Source of the DNA: Reyranella humidisoli
GTDB lineage: Bacteria > Pseudomonadota > Alphaproteobacteria > Reyranellales > Reyranellaceae
Assembly (NCBI RefSeq): GCF_019039055.1
Contig: NZ_JAHOPB010000001.1
Span: 992,001 to 1,056,000, forward strand
DNA length: 64,000 nucleotides
Direction of reading: 5' to 3'
The position numbers and the translations under genes are program-made. Below are positions 51,119 through 64,000 of the stretch, one piece after another. Position 1 is the stretch's first letter. Every line of letters starts with the position of its first letter. The notes beneath the pieces are model-generated. The model saw only the letters and a list, made by a program, of their open reading frames with translations. It searched no databases and was not told the origin of the DNA.

Positions 51119-52108
51119 TCAGGGCGCGATCTTCAGATCCAGGATCAGGGGATGGTGGTCGCTGCCGATGTCCGGCCCCACGCGACGACTGACGATGCCG
51201 ATGCCGGCGCTGACCAGCGCATGGTCGATGGGCAGGCCGATCCCGGTATTTGCCAGCCGCCAGGTCGAGATGGATGGCGAGGTACGCGGGCGCTCGGCGG
51301 GCAGGACGTTGGAGTCCCACAATCCGCTTTGCGTTATCAGCCGTTCGAACACCGGCGAGAACGGCGTGAGGTTGAGATCGCCGACCAGCACGACGCGCTC
51401 GCCCTTGTCGAGATGCCGGCGCGCCACGGCGGCGGCATGAGCGAGTTGGCGGTCGCGGGCCTCGGTCCACGACCGTCCGGGCCGCCAGGCATGCAGGCCC
51501 AGCAAAGTGAAACAGCCTGAGTCCGCCGGACACAGCCGCGCGACCATCAGCGGGGCATGTTCGCCCATCGTCCGGTCGAATGTCAGCGACTCGGGTGGCT
51601 TCCTGGCGAGCAGCATCACGCCGAACACGTTGCCGCGCGGCGGCGGGGACTGGAAAGGCAGAAGCTCCCGCACGTCGCGCAGCACCGCGTCGTGTGCGGG
51701 GTCGAGTTCCGTGAACACCGCGATATCGGGCTTTTCCGCCTCGATCAGGCGCCGCAGGGCGGCGAGATCGGTGTTGGCATGATGAAGATTGGCCCAGAGG
51801 AGGCGCACCACCGGCCCCGGCTGGGGCTGGAGGTCGGTCGGCGGCAGGTGCATATGCGGCCACACGACCGCGAAGCTCGCCGCGGCGACCAGCGCGGACA
51901 GCCCGGCGGTCCACCACTGCCGCAGGACCAGCGCCGCCAGGACAAGCAAAAAGCCGATGAGCAGGAAATAGACATTGAAGTGGGTCAGCAGCTCGAACGC
52001 CCAGTGCCGTGTCGCCAGCCGGGACAGGGCCGCCACCAGCGCAAGACCGACGACGGACATGGTCACGACCGGTCGCAGGACGTTTAATGCGCGCTGTTGC
52101 CCCTTCAT
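51119..52108 (-). CDS. Membrane-anchored endonuclease/exonuclease/phosphatase (EEP) family protein
   Basis: 329 residues. Three hydrophobic segments (about 10–90) precede a EEP catalytic domain. The latter shows the family's Asn and Glu residues in LLWANLHHANTDLAAL and EAEKPDIAVFTELDP, then VGDLNLTPFSPVF and SDHHPLILDL. The active site should face the periplasm. Substrate is unknown (nuclease, phosphodiesterase or sphingomyelinase-like). The ATG at 52108 follows GGGG; it is only 27 bases from the divergent mutM ATG, so both genes must share a very small upstream region. Confidence 0.8.
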   Translation of the reverse strand: MKGQQRALNVLRPVVTMSVVGLALVAALSRLATRHWAFELLTHFNVYFLLIGFLLVLAALVLRQWWTAGLSALVAAASFAVVWPHMHLPPTDLQPQPGPVVRLLWANLHHANTDLAALRRLIEAEKPDIAVFTELDPAHDAVLRDVRELLPFQSPPPRGNVFGVMLLARKPPESLTFDRTMGEHAPLMVARLCPADSGCFTLLGLHAWRPGRSWTEARDRQLAHAAAVARRHLDKGERVVLVGDLNLTPFSPVFERLITQSGLWDSNVLPAERPRTSPSISTWRLANTGIGLPIDHALVSAGIGIVSRRVGPDIGSDHHPLILDLKIAP

Positions 52109-52135
52109 CGACCCCACTGTACATGGCCGCCGCGC

Positions 52136-52975
52136 ATGCCCGAACTTCCTGAAGTAGAAACCGTCCGGCGAGGTCTGATGCCGCGCCTGGTCGGCCGTCG
52201 CATCGTCCGGCTGCAGCAGCGCCGCCGCGACCTGCGGGTCCCACTCCCCACGAAGTTCGCGTCCCGGGTCGAGGGCCGCACCGTCACCGGCATCGACCGG
52301 CGCGCCAAGTACCTGCTGATCCGGCTGGACGACGGCCAGACCCTGATCGTCCATCTCGGCATGTCGGGCCGCATGACCCTGTACGATGCCGAGACCGCGG
52401 CCAGCCATCCGCTCGACCGGCACGACCATGTGGTCTTCGACATGGACGATGGCTGGCAGGTCCGGTTCAACGACGCCCGCCGTTTCGGCCTGATGGTGCT
52501 GGTGGCCGACGAGGCCGTCCCCTCGCACAAGTATTTCAAGAGCCTGGGGCCGGAGCCGCTGGAAGACACCTTCACCAGCCAGGTGCTGTCGGCACGGCTG
52601 GCCGGCCGGAAGACGCCGATCAAGGCGGCGCTTCTGGACCAGAAGACGCTGGTCGGCGTCGGCAACATCTATGCCTGCGAGGCGCTGTTCCTGGCCGGCA
52701 TCTCGCCGCGCCGCTCCGCGCATACGGTCAAGGGCGAGCGCGCCGACCGGCTCGTCGAGGCGATCAAGCGCGTGCTGCTGCGGTCCATCGAGGATGGCGG
52801 CTCGACCTTGCGCGATCACGTCCAGCCCGGTGGCGAGCTGGGCTATTTCCAGACCCGCTTCAACGTCTACGACCGGGCCGGAATTGCCTGCCCGACGCGC
52901 GATTGCGGCCAGACCGTCCGGCGGCTGGTGCAGGCGGGCCGTTCGACCTTCTATTGCGCGCGCTGCCAGCGCTAG
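52136..52975 (+). CDS. mutM: Formamidopyrimidine-DNA glycosylase MutM (Fpg)
   Basis: 279 residues. The N-terminal MPELPEVETVRRGL holds catalytic P2 and E3 after Met removal, the basic lysine near K59 is in IDRRAKYLL, and the zinc finger is CPTRDCG ... CARCQR (C-x4-C and C-x2-C). It removes 8-oxoguanine and other oxidised purines. ATG at 52136. The placement upstream of echA–rpsT–dnaA is conserved in many alphaproteobacteria. Confidence 0.95.
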   Translation: MPELPEVETVRRGLMPRLVGRRIVRLQQRRRDLRVPLPTKFASRVEGRTVTGIDRRAKYLLIRLDDGQTLIVHLGMSGRMTLYDAETAASHPLDRHDHVVFDMDDGWQVRFNDARRFGLMVLVADEAVPSHKYFKSLGPEPLEDTFTSQVLSARLAGRKTPIKAALLDQKTLVGVGNIYACEALFLAGISPRRSAHTVKGERADRLVEAIKRVLLRSIEDGGSTLRDHVQPGGELGYFQTRFNVYDRAGIACPTRDCGQTVRRLVQAGRSTFYCARCQR

Positions 52976-53030
52976 CTAACCAAGATCGGGGCCGCGATAC
53001 GGCGCCAGAATTCGACGTGAGGAGGAAGAC

Positions 53031-53813
53031 GTGACGGCTGCCTACGAGAACATCCAGACCGAGACCAGGGGCCGGGTCGGCATCATCCGCCTCAACCGTC
53101 CGAAGGCGCTGAACGCGCTCTGCGCCGATCTGGTGCGCGAGCTCGGCCAGGCGCTCGACGCATTCGAAGCCGACGCCAACATCGGCTGCATGGTCCTCAC
53201 CGGCAGCGACAAGGCCTTCGCCGCCGGCGCCGACATCAAGGAGATGAAGGAGAAGACGTACCAGGACGTCTTCCTGCAGGACTTCATCACCGTCGGCTGG
53301 GAGAAGGTCAGCCAGGTCCGCAAGCCGATCGTCGCTGCGGTGGCGGGCTATGCTCTGGGCGGCGGCTGCGAGATGGCCATGATGTGTGATTTCATCATCG
53401 CTGCGGACAATGCCAAGTTCGGCCAGCCCGAGATCACGCTCGGCACGATTCCGGGCGCCGGCGGCACGCAGCGCCTGCCGCGCTACGTCGGCAAGTCGAA
53501 GGCGATGGACATGGTCCTGACCGGCCGCATGATGGACGCCGCCGAGGCCGAGCGGTGCGGCCTGGTGAGCCGCGTCGTGCCCCTGGCCCAGCTCATGGAC
53601 GACGCCATCGCGACCGCCGAGAAGATCGCCGGCATGTCGCTGCCCGCGACCATGGTCGCCAAGGAGGCGGTCAATCGGGCCTTCGAAACCACCCTTTCGG
53701 AAGGCGTTCGTTTCGAGCGCCGGACGTTTCACGCAACTTTTGCCTTCGACGACCGGTCCGAGGGCATGGCGGCCTTCGCCGAAAAGCGCAAGCCGGGCTG
53801 GAAACACCGCTGA
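53031..53813 (+). CDS. Enoyl-CoA hydratase
   Basis: 260 residues of the crotonase family. The oxyanion-hole stretches [12 protein letters not shown] and [15 protein letters not shown], and the catalytic glutamates in [19 protein letters not shown], are all retained, so it is likely an active hydratase of fatty acid oxidation. It starts with a GTG at 53031 after GGAGGAA. It is followed by rpsT after 75 bases, the arrangement usual in this neighbourhood. Confidence 0.93.
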   Translation: MTAAYENIQTETRGRVGIIRLNRPKALNALCADLVRELGQALDAFEADANIGCMVLTGSDKAFAAGADIKEMKEKTYQDVFLQDFITVGWEKVSQVRKPIVAAVAGYALGGGCEMAMMCDFIIAADNAKFGQPEITLGTIPGAGGTQRLPRYVGKSKAMDMVLTGRMMDAAEAERCGLVSRVVPLAQLMDDAIATAEKIAGMSLPATMVAKEAVNRAFETTLSEGVRFERRTFHATFAFDDRSEGMAAFAEKRKPGWKHR

Positions 53814-53888
53814 TTTGGCGGTTTTGGCGCGCTTGACCGGCCCTCATGCGGCCCGTATAAGCGCGCCCTTCGAATAGCGAGGACTATC

Positions 53889-54152
53889 ATGGCTAATCAC
53901 AAGTCGGCCGAGAAGCGCGCCCGCCAGACCGAGCGCCGCACCGCCGTGAATACGGCGCGCCGCAGCCGCGTGCGCGGTTCGGTGAAGAAGGTCGAGGAGG
54001 CGATTGCTTCGGGCGACCAGAAGGCCGCCCAGGAGGCGCTCCGCGCGGCGCAGCCGGAGATCCAGCGCGGCGCGACCAAGCGCATCGTGACCAAGAACGC
54101 CGCGGCCCGTCGAGTGTCGCGCCTCTCGGCGCGTATCAAGGCGATGGCCTGA
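53889..54152 (+). CDS. rpsT: 30S ribosomal protein S20
   Basis: 87 residues with the S20 signature [16 protein letters not shown] at the N-terminus and [18 protein letters not shown] at the C-terminus. Highly basic and alanine-rich as expected. ATG at 53889 after GCGAGGA. It binds 16S rRNA early in 30S assembly. A strong terminator follows. Confidence 0.97.
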   Translation: MANHKSAEKRARQTERRTAVNTARRSRVRGSVKKVEEAIASGDQKAAQEALRAAQPEIQRGATKRIVTKNAAARRVSRLSARIKAMA

Positions 54153-54184
54153 TCGCTCTCGCCACCTCGCTGCAGAGTTTGTGA

Positions 54185-54214
54185 ACGCCGCTCCTACGAG
54201 CGGCGTTTTCTTTT
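54185..54214 (+). terminator. Intrinsic terminator of rpsT
   Basis: ACGCCGCT (54185–54192) pairs with AGCGGCGT (54199–54206) around CCTACG, followed by TTTCTTTT. Confidence 0.92.
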
Positions 54215-54222
54215 GTGCGATG

Positions 54223-54727
54223 ACGGACTCGAAAAAAAATCTCGGCGCGATTCGACAATGAATGTTTGGTCGTCGATTGGCCGAACGACATACGATTCGG
54301 ATTTATCGAACGATGCGCATCGCCAAGCGCTAGATGTTGAGACCCCGTTCGCGATCGACGATGCGCAAAATCGGTTCGACCAACTTGTCAATCGAGCAAC
54401 GTCGCGAAGTGTATGAATAGCGTGCGGTGTTCGTCGTGTGATTCGTTTGCGCGCTTCGGAGAGTCTGGATAAGAGTCGGGACATCGCGGTGGGCGTGGGG
54501 CGCTGGATCGCGAGCCAGATGGAGAAGAGGGGATTCCTCTCCATCGCAACGACGAACGAGGGAGACAGGTACACAACGCTTCGCAAGTTCGACGACAGAA
54601 AGAAGATGAAGCGTCCCATAAGCGACGCTCGCTGAAAATCCCTCGTCATCTCTTGCCGTGTTGTGTGTCGCCTTCGAGCGCTGGCTCGCCAGACAACGCC
54701 TCGCTTCGACGAATGAAAGCGGGGGCC
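54223..54727. other. Non-coding, lower-GC region before the rhodanese–dnaA genes; weak oriC candidate
   Basis: About 500 bases without a convincing gene. Its base composition is visibly richer in A and T than the flanks, with many GATTCG, CGAAC and TTCGAC words. It sits between rpsT and the dnaA operon, a place where replication origins are predicted in several alphaproteobacteria. One near-consensus DnaA box was found, TCTGGATAA at 54464–54472 (reverse of TTATCCAGA, one mismatch from TTATCCACA). No cluster of boxes or AT-rich unwinding element was seen, so the origin call is weak. Short frames here (54213–54416, 54438–54635) have no recognisable similarity. Confidence 0.35.
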
Positions 54728-55192
54728 ATGTCGAACGACAACGAGATCGCTGGCGCATACGAAGTGACCCCCGCGGCCGGCTACACCGGCGATGTGACTC
54801 CTGCAGTAGCGTGGAAGATTCTCGGCGAACGGAAGGACGCGATCCTGATCGACGTCCGCACACGCGCCGAGTGGAACTATGTCGGCGTTCCCGACCTCGC
54901 CGGCCTGGACAAGAAGCCGGGCCTGGTCGAATGGCAGGTCTTCCCGGCCATGCAGGTTAATCCCGAGTTCGTCGCCACCCTGACGGGTGCTGTGGCGGAC
55001 AAGGCGACTCCTTTGCTTTTCTTGTGTCGGAGTGGCGTTCGTTCGGTCGCGGCGGCGAAAGCCGCAGCCGCAGCCGGCTACAGTACGTGTCTCAATGTGG
55101 CAGACGGCTTTGAGGGGCCTCTCGATTCGCACGGCAAGCGCGGTGCGGCGGGCGGTTGGAAGGCAGTGGGGCTTCCCTGGAGACAAACGTGA
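54728..55192 (+). CDS. Rhodanese-domain protein coupled to dnaA
   Basis: 154 residues. A single rhodanese domain with the substrate-binding DAILIDVRTRAEWNYVGVPD and the catalytic-loop cysteine in LLFLCRSGVRSV. It could transfer sulfur or act as a persulfide sensor. The ATG at 54728 gives a natural N-terminus (MSNDNEIAG); an ATG at 54713 is possible. Its TGA at 55190–55192 overlaps the GTG start of dnaA (GTGA), so the two genes are translationally coupled. Confidence 0.85.
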   Translation: MSNDNEIAGAYEVTPAAGYTGDVTPAVAWKILGERKDAILIDVRTRAEWNYVGVPDLAGLDKKPGLVEWQVFPAMQVNPEFVATLTGAVADKATPLLFLCRSGVRSVAAAKAAAAAGYSTCLNVADGFEGPLDSHGKRGAAGGWKAVGLPWRQT

Positions 55193-56676
55193 ACAAAATC
55201 CAAGCGCCGTTCCAAGGCGACAATAACGCGACATATCAAATGAACACCGTGGCGGGGGCAGATATGGAAGAAATTGCGGGCCGAAAGGAGCTCGAAGCAC
55301 ATTGGGTGCGCGTCTGCGATCGGCTTCGCAAGGAGATTGGGGACAAGGCTTTCAAGACGTGGTTCGGCGAGGTCGAGCTGGGTGAACTGAAGGCCGGCAA
55401 GCTGCGCCTCTACGCCCCGACGCGCTTCGTGCGCGACTGGGTTGGCCGCCACTATGGCGACCGCGTGCTCGCCTACTGGCAGTCGGTGAACACCGAGGTG
55501 AAGAACGTCGAGGTGAACCTCGTCCCGCCGCCGGCGCCGCGCCGTCCGAACGAGATCATCGCGATGCCGCCCGTGCCCTCGTCGCAGAACAGCCACCAGA
55601 CGCCGATGCCGCGGATGGGGCCCTCGATCGGCCGCGGCGCCGACGAGATCTCCCAGAATCCGGAGGCGCGCTACACCTTCGCCAACTTCGTGGTCGGCAA
55701 GCCCAACGAGTTCGCCTATGCGGCGGCGCGCAACATATCCGAACAGGACATGCCGCTGCCCGAGCGCAATCCGCTCTACATCTTCGGCGGCGTCGGGCTG
55801 GGCAAGACCCACCTGATGCATGCGATCTGGCATGTCATCCGCGAGCGCGATCCCAAGACCCGCGTTCTCTACCTGACGGCCGAGAGCTTCGTGAACCGCT
55901 TCATCCAGGCGCTGCGCACGAAGAACACCGGCCAGTTCAAGGAACTGTTCCGCAATGTCGACGTGCTGATGGTCGACGACGTTCAGTTCATCTGCGGCAA
56001 GGAAGCCAGCCAGGACGAGTTCTTCTTCACCTTCAACTCGCTGGTCGAGCAGAACAAGCAGATCATCCTGTCGTCGGAGAAGCCGCCGAGCGAGCTGCAG
56101 GACATCGAGGAGCGCATGCGCTCGCGCCTGGGCAGCGGCCTCGTCGCGGACATCCATTCCTCGACCTACGAGCTGCGCCTGTCGATCCTGCAGACCAAGG
56201 CCGAAAATGCCCGCGTGCCGGTGCCGGTCAACGTGCTCGAGTTCCTCGCGCACAAGATCAGCACCAACATCCGCGAGCTGGAGGGCGCGCTGAACCGCGT
56301 CGTGGCGCACGGCCAGCTGATCGGCCGCGAGATCACCGTCGAGATGGCGCAGGACGTGCTGCACGACCTGCTGCGCCAGGCCGACCGCAAGGTCACGGTC
56401 GACGAGATCCAGCAGCGGGTGGCCGCGCATTACAACATCAAGCTGGCGGAGATGAGCTCGCCGCGGCGCGCCCGCTCGGTCGCCCGGCCCCGACAGGTCG
56501 CGATGTACCTCGCCAAGCAGCTCACGACGCTGAGCCTGCCCCAGATCGGCAAGCGCTTCGGCAACCGCGATCACACGACGGTCATGCACGCCGTGCGCAA
56601 GATCGAGGAACTCAAGGTTTCCGACCATTCGATCGCCGAGGACGTCGAACTCCTGAAGCGCCAGCTGCAGGGCTGA
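55189..56676 (+). CDS. dnaA: Chromosomal replication initiator DnaA
   Basis: 495 residues. Domain I is about 35–115, a proline-rich linker follows, then the AAA+ domain (about 155–370) with Walker A GGVGLGKTH and Walker B VLMVDDVQF. The DNA-binding domain IV ends with the DnaA signature LPQIGKRFGNRDHTTVMHAV. The GTG at 55189 is chosen since GGAG lies six bases upstream and it overlaps the rhodanese stop; ATGs at 55240 and 55264 are alternatives but would cut the N-terminus. It is followed by a terminator and dnaN. Confidence 0.95.
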   Translation: MNKIQAPFQGDNNATYQMNTVAGADMEEIAGRKELEAHWVRVCDRLRKEIGDKAFKTWFGEVELGELKAGKLRLYAPTRFVRDWVGRHYGDRVLAYWQSVNTEVKNVEVNLVPPPAPRRPNEIIAMPPVPSSQNSHQTPMPRMGPSIGRGADEISQNPEARYTFANFVVGKPNEFAYAAARNISEQDMPLPERNPLYIFGGVGLGKTHLMHAIWHVIRERDPKTRVLYLTAESFVNRFIQALRTKNTGQFKELFRNVDVLMVDDVQFICGKEASQDEFFFTFNSLVEQNKQIILSSEKPPSELQDIEERMRSRLGSGLVADIHSSTYELRLSILQTKAENARVPVPVNVLEFLAHKISTNIRELEGALNRVVAHGQLIGREITVEMAQDVLHDLLRQADRKVTVDEIQQRVAAHYNIKLAEMSSPRRARSVARPRQVAMYLAKQLTTLSLPQIGKRFGNRDHTTVMHAVRKIEELKVSDHSIAEDVELLKRQLQG

Positions 56677-56702
56677 GCAGAACCACCGACACCAAATGTA
56701 GA

Positions 56703-56728
56703 ACAGGCCCCGAATGGGGCCTGTTTTG
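56703..56728 (+). terminator. Intrinsic terminator after dnaA
   Basis: ACAGGCCCC (56703–56711) pairs with GGGGCCTGT (56716–56724) around GAAT, followed by TTTT. The next gene, dnaN, therefore probably has its own promoter; a TATACT at 56796–56801 is a candidate -10 box, with no clear -35. Confidence 0.85.
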
Positions 56729-56888
56729 CGTCGAACCACAGGCCCTAAATGCCTCTAGGAACAGCGAAATCGCTTCCCGCGGGCAGTCGGCGTGATATAC
56801 TTTTCAACCGTTCCTGCGGCGTCTTTCGCGGCCCCGGGAACGGGCCACAAAAGAGATTTAATCCGGCCCTGACTACGGCGACCAAAAC

Positions 56889-62260
<5,372 letters not shown>

Positions 62261-62278
62261 CCCGGCCGGCCCGCGCTT

Positions 62279-63199
62279 TCAGCGCAGGCCGAGTCTCCGA
62301 AACAATCCGACCGTCGTCATCAGCCCCAGCGTGACCAGGCAGAGGCCGCCGATCTGCAGTCCACCGGGAATCTCTCCCACGATCGGGATTCCGACCAGCA
62401 CTGACAAGGCCGGCACGATGGCGGGGAACAGCACGGCGCGGCTCACGCCCAGGAAGATCACGGCCTGGCTGTAGGCGATCATGGTGATGGCTCCCTGCAG
62501 GCCGCCCTGCACCAGCCCCTGGAAGGCCAGCATGCCGAGCGGCAGCGCTTCGAGATGTGCCATGCCCATGATCCCAAGATACAGGGGCGTGGTCAGGACG
62601 AAGGACAGCACGGCCACGACCGCGGTCGCCTGCAGGGCCGGCAGGCGCCAGTGCCGCAGCAATAGCGTAAATCCCGCCCACAGCACGCTGGACGCGAAGA
62701 ACAGGAGATCGCCCAGCCACGCGCGCTCGCCGGAAGGCTGGGTGAGGCCGTCCCAGCCGATCAGGAAGATGCCGGCCAGCACGATGGCGGCACCGGCCAG
62801 ATGGCTGCGGCTCAATCGCTCTCGCAGGAACAGCGCGGCACCGATGGTACTGACGATGGTGACGGTCGAGGGTGCGATGACCGCGCCATGCGCCAAGGGT
62901 GCGAAGCCGTAGCCGCCGGTCTGCAGCAGCGCAAAGGGAGCGCCGCCGAGCGCCGTGAGGATGAGAGACCGGCGCAGGCCGATCCCGGCGAAGTCGCGCA
63001 CGCCGTAGCGCAGGAGCAGAGGCAGCATGATCGCGCCGGCGACGACGTAGCGCGCGAAGATCATGTCGACCGCGCCGAGGCCCCCCAGAATGCCGGCACG
63101 CGCCGCCGCGAACGACAGCGATGCGCCCAGCGCCATGATCGAGCCGCACAGGAAGCCCCAATGTTCGCGCGTGACCCGTGGGGGCATGGGATCGGCCAT
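62279..63199 (-). CDS. EamA-type DMT superfamily transporter (copy 2)
   Basis: 306 residues, about ten membrane segments in two EamA repeats (first about 15–140, second about 165–295). AAARAGILGGLGAVDMIFAR and the mid-protein GAVIAPSTVTIVSTIGAALF are typical. The substrate is unknown. It is convergent with the exported-protein gene (18-base gap) and divergent from the TetR-type gene, so that regulator may control it. It is not closely similar to the EamA protein at 32 kb. Confidence 0.83.
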   Translation of the reverse strand: MADPMPPRVTREHWGFLCGSIMALGASLSFAAARAGILGGLGAVDMIFARYVVAGAIMLPLLLRYGVRDFAGIGLRRSLILTALGGAPFALLQTGGYGFAPLAHGAVIAPSTVTIVSTIGAALFLRERLSRSHLAGAAIVLAGIFLIGWDGLTQPSGERAWLGDLLFFASSVLWAGFTLLLRHWRLPALQATAVVAVLSFVLTTPLYLGIMGMAHLEALPLGMLAFQGLVQGGLQGAITMIAYSQAVIFLGVSRAVLFPAIVPALSVLVGIPIVGEIPGGLQIGGLCLVTLGLMTTVGLFRRLGLR

Positions 63200-63280
63200 G
63201 CAATGGCGCTAGCACGGAGTGGGCCAGCCGCGCACGAATTTTAGTGCGAACGCTCCAAAATCATGGTTCTGATGCCAACC

Positions 63281-63871
63281 ATGGCCCGCCTGAAGGAATT
63301 CGACGAGGACAGCGCGCTCGACGCCGCCGTCGACTGCTTCTGGAGTCGCGGCTACGAGGCCACGTCCGTGCGCGACCTCGCGCGCGAGATGGGGATCGGC
63401 GGCGCCAGCCTCTACAACACGTTCGGCGGCAAGCGCGCCTTGTTCGAGCGCGTCCTCGAACGCTACGCCAACCGCTCGACACGTGAGCGCATCGCGCGCC
63501 TCGAGGCGAACCATCGGCCCCGCGAGGCGATCCGCGCCTTCCTCGCCGAAGTGATCGAGCGTTCGTTGAAGGACTCCGACTGCAAGGGCTGCCTGCTGGT
63601 GAACTCCGCACTCGACGTGGCGCCTCACGATCCCCAACTCGGCCGCGCGGTCACGGGCTACCTCGAGGAGATTCGCAGCTTCTTTCAGCGCGCTGTCGAG
63701 GCTGCCAACAAGGCCGGCGAGACACCGCCCGGCACCGATGCCAACGCCCTGTCGATCCATCTGCTGGGCGTGCTGATGGGCATGCGCGTGCTGGCACGCA
63801 CCGGCGCACGGCGGCAGACGCTGGAAGCCGTGGTTCGCCCGGCGCTTGACCTGCTCGGGAGACCGCATTGA
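63281..63871 (+). CDS. TetR/AcrR family regulator
   Basis: 196 residues from the ATG at 63281 (MARLKEFDEDS); ATGs at 63263 and 63272 also lie in frame, with no ribosome binding site to decide. The HTH is TSVRDLAREMGIGGASLYNTF, and the ligand domain includes the conserved CKGCLLVNSALD motif of a common TetR subgroup. It faces the EamA gene and overlaps the next gene (TTGA). Likely control of one or both. Confidence 0.85.
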   Translation: MARLKEFDEDSALDAAVDCFWSRGYEATSVRDLAREMGIGGASLYNTFGGKRALFERVLERYANRSTRERIARLEANHRPREAIRAFLAEVIERSLKDSDCKGCLLVNSALDVAPHDPQLGRAVTGYLEEIRSFFQRAVEAANKAGETPPGTDANALSIHLLGVLMGMRVLARTGARRQTLEAVVRPALDLLGRPH

Positions 63872-64000
63872 TCGATCATCTGAACGAGGCCGCCCTGCGC
63901 GCGCTGCCCGACGACGTACCTGTCGTCATGCTGAACCTGATGCGTTTCCGCGAGCGCTCGCTCGATGGCAATGGCAGCGGCTGGGACGCCTATCTGCGCT
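63868..64000 (+). CDS. DUF1330-like protein, cut off at the right edge
   Basis: A TTG start at 63868 overlaps the TetR stop (TTGA), with GGGAG at seven bases upstream. About 44 residues are visible without a stop, including VPVVMLNLMRFRERSLDG and then GWDAYL. This matches the N-terminus of DUF1330 or related dimeric alpha/beta-barrel proteins. Function unknown; the coupling suggests that the TetR regulates it. Confidence 0.6.
   Translation, partial: MIDHLNEAALRALPDDVPVVMLNLMRFRERSLDGNGSGWDAYLR

Noticed and set aside
54194..55300. Minus-strand frame of 368 codons covering the region before dnaA
   Set aside because: It runs antisense to the rhodanese gene and through the rpsT–rhodanese gap without a recognisable domain or ribosome binding site.

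Overview
The window is GC-rich chromosomal DNA from an alphaproteobacterium. The main evidence is the order mutM–enoyl-CoA hydratase–rpsT–dnaA–dnaN–recF–gyrB, a NasT/NasS nitrate system, two DUF1127 genes each beside a GcvA-type LysR regulator, and intergenic palindromes of the kind common in this class. Gene content resembles Reyranella/Rhodospirillales or Hyphomicrobiales, but the genus is an inference. No tRNA, rRNA, CRISPR array, transposase or prophage was seen.

About 0.6–13.4 kb is a complete assimilatory nitrate locus on the minus strand, transcribed from right to left: nasT, then nasS–nrtA–nrtB–nrtD–nirA–flavoprotein–nasA–cysG. Nitrate is imported by the NrtABD ABC transporter and reduced by NasA and NirA, probably with electrons from the Fe-S/FAD flavoprotein; CysG supplies siroheme. 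Regulation is readable in the DNA. A near-perfect sigma-54 promoter precedes nasT. A second lies between nasT and nasS, followed by two hairpins with AAUGRC hexaloops (ANTAR targets) and then a strong intrinsic terminator just before nasS. This is a NasT-controlled attenuator, and it moves the nasS start to a GTG at 12505.

13.4–30 kb is a mixed accessory and metabolic region. It holds a Ser/Thr kinase with MORN repeats, an SDR, a DUF1445–DUF2848 pair, a class III CoA-transferase, a FlaR-like P-loop protein, a racemase-fold protein without its catalytic cysteines, a NYN–LOTUS protein, a fatty acid desaturase, a decayed Cache-domain sensor, two flavin enzyme loci with a FadR-type regulator, a LysR–DUF1127 pair and a TPR protein.

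30–48.5 kb contains leuCD, an Lrp/ald pair, an M20 peptidase divergent from an acyl-CoA synthetase, an EmrAB-type efflux operon, a Baeyer–Villiger monooxygenase coupled to a small unknown protein, EpmB, a second LysR–DUF1127 pair and ada.

49–64 kb is the replication-gene neighbourhood. mutM, echA and rpsT lead to about 570 bp of non-coding DNA (a weak oriC candidate), then a rhodanese gene translationally coupled to dnaA, then dnaN–recF–gyrB. The right edge has an EamA transporter, a TetR regulator and a truncated DUF1330-like gene.

Three families of intergenic palindromic repeats, with three copies each, are scattered through the window. One copy supplies the ribosome binding site of nirA.
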